From the NCBI GenBank assembly GCA_050247255.1, contig JBFWUM010000101.1, forward strand, positions 1-5,766: DNA of 5,766 nucleotides, given 5' to 3'. The DNA is from JBFWUM01 sp050247255. GTDB lineage: Bacteria; Acidobacteriota; Vicinamibacteria; Vicinamibacterales; UBA2999. Under the pieces are notes generated by a model. The model was given only the letters and a program-made list of their open reading frames with translations, did not search any database and was not told where the DNA came from. Position 1 is the stretch's first letter; every line of letters begins with the position of its first letter. Made by a program: the position numbers and the translations under genes. This document shows, piece after piece, positions 1 to 4,572 of this stretch.

Positions 1-1070
1 CGTTCGTAGACCGTGCCGAGCTCCTCGACGTCGAGGTCCCGATAGCGAATCCGCTGCCGCCCGGTGCTCGCGCTGGTCGTGCTGACCGCGAGCACGGCGT
101 CCGCCATCACGGCATCGTCAAGCCGCCGCGCGTCGAACGCCGGCGCGTGCGCGGGCGAGAAGAGGCGGCCGTTGAACGCGGTCACGGTGAGATCCCCGGC
201 TTCACAGCCGGCATGCGCAAGCTGCGAGATGGCTTGAAGGGCCGACCAGGTCCCCCGGTAGCCGCGGCCGGCGAGCAGCGTCGTGACGATCGCCTCAATC
301 GTGTAACGGTCCCGGTAGACCGGATGCCAGATCGGAACGAGACCGCGCGCTTCCGCGAACAGCAGGAACAACACCCGGTAGATGACGGTCAGCGACTGCT
401 CGAAGACCGCCGTGGCGCTGCCACGCGGCCCGATCGCCGACGCCAGCCGCCGCAACGCTGACAGGACGCCGTCACCGAGGGCACGGCACACATCCGCGCC
501 GTGACGGGCGGACAGGTCGATCAGGCGGTCGAGCGCCGGCGGCGAGCAGTGGAGCGCCTCGCGCGAGAGCGCATTCCATAACGTGAGCTGGGCGGTTGCC
601 GAGGCCGGCAGCAGATCCAGGTCGAACTCCAGGAACGCGCGCGACCAGGTGCAGTGCGCATCGTAAACGCGCAGCGCGCGGCCGTTGCTGCAGACCGACC
701 AACGGGCGTCGGTATCGATGCCGGCCAGGACGGCGGTCCGCCAGGCGCGGGCGAGGTCATCGTCCCAGCCGGCCACGACAACGGGCAGTGTCGGGCGCCG
801 GTCGGCTGCCGCGTCGAGCCGCACGAGGCCCCGCTCCTCCCGTCGCGGCAGCGGATCCAAACCAAGGATCCTCAGCAGCGGGACGATGATGGCGTCGGCG
901 ATACCGCGCGGGCTGGCGGCAGGTCCCAGGTCGCTCCGGGCTTCGGCCCAGCGCTCGAGCGCACGGGCGACGGAATCCGGGACGCGTCGCGTATCCGGCA
1001 GTGCCGGCAGCACGTCCTGCGCGAACGCCTCGCTCACGAGCCGACCGCGCACCGCGCCGCTTATCGCCAT
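1..1070 (-). CDS. Eco57I-like N6-adenine DNA methyltransferase, N-terminal part (3' end beyond window)
   Basis: Seen: the frame is open from an ATG at 1070 to base 1, giving 356 complete codons without a stop. The ATG lies inside the last codons of the helicase gene (shared bases 1061-1070), which fixes the start and suggests translational coupling. Visible landmarks are PLLRILGLDPL (residues 64-74), WSVCSNG...LRVYD (124-137), FLEFDL (146-151), FEQSLTVIYRVLFLLFAEAR (223-242), WHPVYRDRYTIEAI (248-261), FNGRLFSP (299-306) and, at the very edge, YRDLDVEELGTVYE (343-356). Family knowledge: the last block and the LFLLFAEARG block are typical of Eco57I-type/type IIG restriction-methylases, just before the SAM-binding domain. 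The catalytic NPPY region would lie outside the window, so methylation activity is inferred. The position normally holding the nuclease E-x-K appears to read VVVAGWDDD (97-105), with no E-x-K. Role: probably host-DNA marking or target recognition for a defence system with the helicase. It could instead be a related PglX-like methylase. Confidence 0.82.
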   Translation of the reverse strand, partial: MAISGAVRGRLVSEAFAQDVLPALPDTRRVPDSVARALERWAEARSDLGPAASPRGIADAIIVPLLRILGLDPLPRREERGLVRLDAAADRRPTLPVVVAGWDDDLARAWRTAVLAGIDTDARWSVCSNGRALRVYDAHCTWSRAFLEFDLDLLPASATAQLTLWNALSREALHCSPPALDRLIDLSARHGADVCRALGDGVLSALRRLASAIGPRGSATAVFEQSLTVIYRVLFLLFAEARGLVPIWHPVYRDRYTIEAIVTTLLAGRGYRGTWSALQAISQLAHAGCEAGDLTVTAFNGRLFSPAHAPAFDARRLDDAVMADAVLAVSTTSASTGRQRIRYRDLDVEELGTVYE

Positions 1071-3292
1071 CGGCGAACCAGCGTGAAGATCGGACGCGGT
1101 GCTTCGGCCGTTGATGCGGCCAGGCGAACCAGCGCCGCAAGGTGGGCATCGGTGGCAGCCAGCACGGCGGCCAGGACGCGCGTCTGGGCAGAGGCCTGCT
1201 GCTCGTTCCGGCGCTCGAACAGGCCGCGTTGCCGGAGCGGCGCGGAGATTCGCGCGTGCAGGCGCCTCGCATTGTCGGCCAGCGCCCGTTCACGCGTGGC
1301 ACGCACCGCCGCCGCATCGGCAATGGCCTGCCGTACGGCCGCAAACATCGGCGCAGGGTCGATCGCCGTGGCACATCGCGCGACGGCCGCGTCACAGCCG
1401 ACGATCCACTCCCACCACACCAGCCCGCTTTCATCGGCCACCGGCACACGAAAGACGCTCAGCGTGCCCGCCCCGCCGCGCCGGCTTCGCACCCTGGCGA
1501 CGACAGGCCTGGCGGGAAGATGTGCAGCCGACCGTTCGGCCAGCGTGCGGGCGAGGGCGATGCGCTCGCACTCCTCGCGCGCCGCGTCGCCGACGGCTGT
1601 CGACCTGATCACGGCGTTTTCGATCCGCTCCGAGCGGTCATGGTGCCGCGCAACGACCTCCTCCTCTTCGGTCTGCGCCGCCACCAGGTGGACGGCGTGT
1701 ACTCGTCGTTCCTGCCCGAGCCGATCGACACGGCCGACGCGCTGCTCCAGCCGCGCCGGCGTCCACGGCAGTTCCAGGTTGATGACAAGCCGGCACCGCC
1801 GATGCAGGTTGAGCCCTTCGCTGGCGGCATCGGTGGCGAGGAGGAGGCGCTCTTGTCCGTGCGTGAACCGCCGGGCTGCGGCGTGCCGCTCGCGGAGCGT
1901 CATCCCGCCGTGCAGTTGCGGCGCGGCCGACCCGGCGGCTGCGGCCAGGGTCTGCAGCGTGTCTCGATACTGCGTGAACACAATCGCCGGTTCGCCGGCG
2001 CGTGTGAGGAGGCGAAGCAGCGCCCGGATCTTGCTTTCGCAGCCGCAGGCATTCGCCAGGGCGAGCAGGTTGCGCAGCAGATCCAGTTCCACGGCGCGGT
2101 CGGCGAGAGCCGGCGCCTCGAGCTCCGCCGCCGGCTCGTCGTCATCTTCGGCGGTCCGGTCAAACGGAAGGGTCAGCTGCGGCGGTGCCGGAGGTGTCGT
2201 GGTCTCGAGCAGGGCGATCCGGCGTGTGACAGAACGTGCCAGTGACGCGGGGCTGGATGCCGCGCGCCGCCGCAGGACCATCAGGGCGAGTTGACCGCCG
2301 GCGGACCGCGGCGTGGCGCTCCAGGCGAGGGCGCAGTAAGCGTCCAGCGCCTCGTGCACCTGCCGCTCGGCTCGCGTCGGCCGGACCCGGAGCGTCGTCG
2401 TCCGCCGGCGCGGCCGGCTGCCGAGGATGGCGGCGGTGCGCCTGAACGTAGCCAGCGGAGGATCACCCTCCAGCCGGCCGAGCGCGCTCAGCCGCGAAAA
2501 CGCCTCATCGTCGCCAGAATGCGGCGTCGCCGTGAGCATGACGACGGCGCGAGCGCGTCGGGCGAGGGCTGCCGCGGCCGTCGCTCGATCCGACCGGCCG
2601 GCGAGGGCGTGTGCCTCGTCGAACACCGCGAGGTCCCACACGACAGGCTCGAGCGATCGGATCACGTCGGGCCGCTTGACGAAGTCGATCGACGTGATCA
2701 GGAGGGGAGCGGCCGTCCAGGGGTTGATACCGGCCGGCACCGCGTCCTCGGCAGCGGCGATTGCGGGCGCGTCGAGGACCTGCGCATGAAGGGCGAAGCG
2801 TTCGCTGAGCTCTTCCTGCCACTGGCTTCGCAGCGCAGCGGGACAGACGACGAGCACGTGCGCCGAGGGCGTCCGTTCGAGCGTCTCGGCGATGGCGAGA
2901 CCGGCCTGGATGGTCTTGCCCAGCCCGACGGCGTCGGCGATCAGCACACGGGTGGCGTGACCGCGGGCCAGGGCGATCGCCGGCTCGAGCTGAAACGGCA
3001 GCAGTGAGATCTGCGCGCCGGTGGCGCAGCGCAGCGACCACCAGTGCGGACGCGCATCGGCGAGTGCCCGGCGCGCGATGCGGCGCCACTCGCCCGGCCC
3101 GACCCGTCTTGGTTGCGTCGCCGCCGGCAGCCGCTCGAGGCGGTCGAACGGCAGCAGGAAGGTTGCGCGCGTCGCGTGGTCGGCGAGGGGTGCTACATCG
3201 ATCGCCGCGCACGCGGCGTGCGCTTCGCAGCGAAGGACGCGCCAGCGCTCGTCCCGTATGCGAACGAACTCGCCCGGCTCCGGCAACTGCAT
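1061..3292 (-). CDS. SNF2/RapA-type superfamily 2 DNA helicase/translocase, defence-associated
   Basis: A 743-residue protein with both RecA-like domains of an SF2 ATPase. Seen: a short N-terminal module with FVRIRDERWRVL (residues 9-20), LLPFQLEPAIA (97-107), Walker A DAVGLGKTIQAG (120-131, K126), Walker B box DEAH (225-228), motif III LTATPHS (253-259), PAIVFTQY (435-442), motif V ATDAASEGLNL (486-496) and motif VI QRVGRVDRLGQ (517-527). The charged C-terminal region (about 540-743) has no domain I can name and no evident nuclease motif. Family knowledge: this arrangement is that of SNF2/HepA-like translocases, which move on double-stranded DNA without necessarily unwinding it. The ATG at 3292 is chosen because the N-terminal module starts directly after it; a GGGG stretch about 2 bases upstream is only a weak ribosome site. 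The gene follows smr by 73 bp and overlaps the methyltransferase by 10 bp. Inference: the motor of a restriction-like module. DrmD-like or RapA-like roles are alternatives. Confidence 0.9.
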   Translation of the reverse strand: MQLPEPGEFVRIRDERWRVLRCEAHAACAAIDVAPLADHATRATFLLPFDRLERLPAATQPRRVGPGEWRRIARRALADARPHWWSLRCATGAQISLLPFQLEPAIALARGHATRVLIADAVGLGKTIQAGLAIAETLERTPSAHVLVVCPAALRSQWQEELSERFALHAQVLDAPAIAAAEDAVPAGINPWTAAPLLITSIDFVKRPDVIRSLEPVVWDLAVFDEAHALAGRSDRATAAAALARRARAVVMLTATPHSGDDEAFSRLSALGRLEGDPPLATFRRTAAILGSRPRRRTTTLRVRPTRAERQVHEALDAYCALAWSATPRSAGGQLALMVLRRRAASSPASLARSVTRRIALLETTTPPAPPQLTLPFDRTAEDDDEPAAELEAPALADRAVELDLLRNLLALANACGCESKIRALLRLLTRAGEPAIVFTQYRDTLQTLAAAAGSAAPQLHGGMTLRERHAAARRFTHGQERLLLATDAASEGLNLHRRCRLVINLELPWTPARLEQRVGRVDRLGQERRVHAVHLVAAQTEEEEVVARHHDRSERIENAVIRSTAVGDAAREECERIALARTLAERSAAHLPARPVVARVRSRRGGAGTLSVFRVPVADESGLVWWEWIVGCDAAVARCATAIDPAPMFAAVRQAIADAAAVRATRERALADNARRLHARISAPLRQRGLFERRNEQQASAQTRVLAAVLAATDAHLAALVRLAASTAEAPRPIFTLVRRWR

Positions 3293-3365
3293 GCCCCGGT
3301 CATTGCAGCGCGCGTTCCGAGCAAAAACTCGTGGAAATCAGCGTATGCAGCGCGCGGAGTACGCG

Positions 3366-3632
3366 CTATTTGCCATCCGGCGGAGCCGCCAACCTGGCAA
3401 TCGTTGCGCCCAGGTGCGACTCCGGTGCGTCCCAGAACTCGACGACCAGCGGATGCCGCTCCAGCGCCTGCTGCACGATGCCGCGCTGTACCCCGATGCC
3501 GCGGCCGTGAATGAGCCGCACTTCGGGAAGGCCGGCCGCGTGGGCCTCGTTGACGTACTCTTCGACGACCGACTTGATGTCCCGCGGCGCGAAGGCGTGG
3601 AGATCGAGCGTGCCTTCAATCGGAACCCGCAT
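3366..3632 (-). CDS. Stand-alone Smr-domain protein (MutS2 C-terminal-like endonuclease)
   Basis: An 88-residue protein consisting of almost nothing but an Smr domain. Seen: LDLHAF (residues 9-14), LIHGRGIGVQRGIV (40-53) and the late GATIARL strand. Family knowledge: the D-x-H and HGxGxG motifs are the signature of Smr domains, which occur at the MutS2 C-terminus and as small free proteins that bind or cut DNA or RNA. There is no MutS ATPase here, so the frequent label 'DNA mismatch repair protein MutS' would be wrong. The ATG at 3632 lies 13 bp after the queF stop (TAG, 3648-3646), so the two genes are probably cotranscribed. The upstream bases AGCCAGATTCCC hold no strong Shine-Dalgarno sequence, consistent with expression by coupling to queF. 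The substrate cannot be told from sequence. Its place between queF and a helicase gene may be chance. Confidence 0.9.
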   Translation of the reverse strand: MRVPIEGTLDLHAFAPRDIKSVVEEYVNEAHAAGLPEVRLIHGRGIGVQRGIVQQALERHPLVVEFWDAPESHLGATIARLAAPPDGK

Positions 3633-3645
3633 GGGAATCTGGCTT

Positions 3646-3990
3646 CTACGGGTACGCCGCCGTCACCACCGTCTTGATCCCGCCCCGCGGCGTGAAGTCA
3701 CCGACCACCGTCATGCGCCGCGGCTGGCAGGCGGCGATCAGGTCGTCGAGGATCTGGTTGGTGACCGACTCGTAGAAGATGCCGCGATTGCGGAAGTCGT
3801 TCATGTAGTACTTGAGCGACTTCAGCTCGATGCAGCGATCGCCGGGGACGTAGGTGATGCGGATTTCGCCGAAGTCGGGCAGTCCCGTTTTGGGGCAGAC
3901 CGAGGTGAACTCCGGGCAGCTGATGGCGATCTCGAAGTCGCGTCCAGGGCGCGGGTTGGGGAAGGTTTCGAGCGTCGCCGTGCTTGACAT
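3646..3990 (-). CDS. queF: NADPH-dependent preQ0 reductase (7-cyano-7-deazaguanine reductase), short type
   Basis: A 114-residue cytosolic enzyme that reduces the nitrile of preQ0 to the aminomethyl group of preQ1, the last step before insertion into tRNA during queuosine synthesis. Seen: TSVCPKTGLPDFGEI (residues 29-43), with C32 as the expected covalent nucleophile and D39 as the acid; the QueF motif ELKSLKYYMNDFRNRG (55-70); E74; and FTPRGGIKT near the end. Spacing of C32, D39 and E74 matches Cys55, Asp62 and Glu97 of the Bacillus subtilis enzyme as I recall it. The length is that of the unimodular (YkvM-like) class, not the long E. coli class. An in-frame TAG at 4005-4003 rules out a start further upstream, leaving the ATG at 3990 as the first available. 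There is no Shine-Dalgarno sequence between that TAG and the ATG. First gene of the minus-strand run queF-smr-helicase-methyltransferase. Confidence 0.97.
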   Translation of the reverse strand: MSSTATLETFPNPRPGRDFEIAISCPEFTSVCPKTGLPDFGEIRITYVPGDRCIELKSLKYYMNDFRNRGIFYESVTNQILDDLIAACQPRRMTVVGDFTPRGGIKTVVTAAYP

Positions 3991-3999
3991 GCCGCAAAA

Positions 4000-4008
4000 A
4001 TTCTAGCA
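4000..4008 (-). promoter_or_regulatory. Extended -10 promoter of queF, giving a (near-)leaderless mRNA
   Basis: Read on the minus strand this is TGCTAGAAT: an extended -10 TGn followed by TAGAAT, five of six matches to TATAAT. The hexamer ends 9 bases before the queF ATG, so initiation about 7 bases downstream would fall around 3993-3990. No clear -35 (TTGACA-like) lies 16-18 bp upstream, which an extended -10 can tolerate. An A-rich run (complement of TTTTT at 4028-4032) lies upstream. The assignment is motif-based only. Confidence 0.5.
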
Positions 4009-4044
4009 CCGTGGCGGAAACAGGCCGTTTTTCGGCGTGTTTCG

Positions 4045-4073
4045 TTGACACTCGCGCAGGTGCGCGCTAGCAT
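4045..4073 (+). promoter_or_regulatory. Sigma70-type promoter of the HU gene
   Basis: A perfect -35 hexamer TTGACA (4045-4050), a 17-bp spacer and a -10 TAGCAT (4068-4073), four of six matches to TATAAT. Predicted transcription start is near 4080, leaving an untranslated leader of about 87 bases before the HU ATG. The optimal spacing and perfect -35 fit a strongly expressed nucleoid-protein gene. It is divergent from the queF promoter, the two -10 boxes being about 62 bp apart. Confidence 0.65.
4053..4066. promoter_or_regulatory. Palindrome inside the HU promoter spacer (possible operator)
   Basis: CGCGCA-GG-TGCGCG is a perfect 6+2+6 inverted repeat lying wholly between the -35 and -10 boxes of the HU promoter. 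A protein bound there would block RNA polymerase. The region is GC-rich, so a chance palindrome is possible. Confidence 0.3.
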
Positions 4074-4137
4074 TACGACGTTTTCCAAGGATTTTCCGCA
4101 GCGGTTGAGCGCGCGCGCAACTGCACCGCGGCCGAGA

Positions 4138-4167
4138 ATGGCGCGCATCAGCACTGGGGGGAAGTGA
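4138..4167 (+). other. Possible 9-codon leader ORF overlapping the HU start
   Basis: ATG at 4138 opens a short frame encoding MARISTGGK and stopping at TGA 4165-4167. The last base of the stop is the first base of the HU ATG, giving the TGATG arrangement typical of translational coupling. The ribosome site upstream of the ATG is poor (CCGAGA). The ORF also contains the GGGGGGA ribosome site of the HU gene, so ribosomes on the leader ORF would cover it. Such a short ORF can occur by chance. Confidence 0.25.
4156..4162 (+). promoter_or_regulatory. Ribosome binding site of the HU gene
   Basis: GGGGGGA ends 4 bases before the ATG at 4167 and only 1 base before an in-frame GTG at 4164, so the ATG is the better start. 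Its match to the anti-Shine-Dalgarno is moderate, but it is the only purine-rich run close to the start. Confidence 0.55.
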
Positions 4168-4466
4168 TGGCAGAGGCCCGCCGAATGGGCAAGTCGGAGC
4201 TGTTCTCGCATTTCGCGGAACGCTTCGAGGTGAAGCGCACGCAGGCGCGCGAGTTCTTTGACGCGTTGACCGAGCTTGCGGAGAAGGAACTGAAGCGCTC
4301 GGGCGAGTTCGTGCTGCCCGGCATGGTCAAGCTCGTCGTGCAGAAGCGCAAGGCGCGAATGGGACGGAACCCGGCGACCGGCGAGGCGATCAAGATCCCG
4401 GCGAAGACCGTCGTGAAGGCCCGCATCGCGAAGCAGCTCAAGGACACCGTTCTCCCGAAGAAGTAG
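4167..4466 (+). CDS. HU-family histone-like DNA-binding protein
   Basis: A 99-residue basic protein of the HU/IHF family, which dimerises, bends DNA and packs the nucleoid. Seen: the helical dimer-forming half from GKSELFSHFAERF (residues 8-20) to about 45, then LPGMVKL (50-56) where the family has its PGFG-type turn. The DNA-binding arm follows with KRKARMGRNPATGEAIKIPA (60-79); P69 is the expected intercalating proline. A lysine-ended tail LPKK closes it. The length is near the usual 90-100. The arm's return strand reads VVKARIAKQLKD, where many HU proteins have VVKFRPGKxLKD, a modest departure. Start: ATG 4167 with GGGGGGA upstream. An internal ATG at 4185, directly before GKSEL and 9 bases after AGAGG, is a credible alternative and gives 93 residues. 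Its own promoter lies at 4045-4073 and its terminator at 4514-4543, so it is monocistronic. Confidence 0.95.
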   Translation: MAEARRMGKSELFSHFAERFEVKRTQAREFFDALTELAEKELKRSGEFVLPGMVKLVVQKRKARMGRNPATGEAIKIPAKTVVKARIAKQLKDTVLPKK

Positions 4467-4468
4467 AT

Positions 4469-4492
4469 GTGGCTTCCGCCGTCAGGCGGAGG
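4469..4492 (+). repeat. REP-like palindromic repeat, copy A
   Basis: A 24-base unit starting GTGGCTTCCGCC and ending in the complementary half; a 4-base loop GTCA (4481-4484) separates arms 4473-4480 and 4485-4492, with one T-G wobble. It starts 3 bases after the HU stop. It matches copy B at 22 of 24 positions in the same orientation. Confidence 0.75.
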
Positions 4493-4513
4493 AAGAACGG
4501 AACCCCCCTTCTG

Positions 4514-4543
4514 ACCCGGCGCTACGGCGCCGGGTTTTGTTTG
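4514..4543 (+). terminator. Intrinsic terminator of the HU gene
   Basis: A perfect 9-bp GC-rich stem, ACCCGGCGC (4514-4522) with GCGCCGGGT (4527-4535), closed by the loop TACG. C(UACG)G belongs to the extra-stable UNCG tetraloop class. The run TTTTGTTTG (4535-4543) follows directly. On the other strand no T-run follows the stem, so it acts only for plus-strand transcripts. Confidence 0.93.
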
Positions 4544-4547
4544 TACG

Positions 4548-4571
4548 GTGGCTTCCGCCTTCAGGCGGAAG
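4548..4571 (+). repeat. REP-like palindromic repeat, copy B
   Basis: The same 24-base unit as copy A with a perfect 8-bp stem: CTTCCGCC (4552-4559), loop TTCA, GGCGGAAG (4564-4571). It ends one base before the stop codon of the histidine kinase (4573-4575 on the minus strand). Read on the minus strand one frame gives FRLKAEAT, a peptide I recall as a spurious tail on predicted Acidobacteriota proteins. There is no T-run after it on the minus strand, so it is not an obvious terminator for the kinase. Confidence 0.8.
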
Positions 4572-4572
4572 A

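Noticed and set aside
654..2294. Long plus-strand open frame (546 codons) antisense to the helicase and methyltransferase
   Set aside because: Low-complexity Arg/Ala/Ser-rich translation with no domain; a GC-rich shadow of the minus-strand genes, whose motifs are unambiguous.
3349..3367. Inverted repeat AGCGCG...CGCGCT just after the smr stop, as a terminator
   Set aside because: Only 6 bp, with a 7-base loop and no T-run on the minus strand; expected by chance in CG-rich sequence.
3646..3990. queF as part of a 7-deazaguanine DNA-modification (Dpd-like) system with the nearby SNF2 helicase
   Set aside because: No DpdA-like transglycosylase or other dpd genes are visible, and QueF makes preQ1 for tRNA queuosine, drawing down the preQ0 such systems use. 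Adjacency alone is too weak.
4014..4099. GCGGAAA (4014-4020) and TTTCCGC (4093-4099) as a paired operator around the divergent promoters
   Set aside because: Seven-base inverted match over about 70 bp is likely by chance; nothing else supports it.
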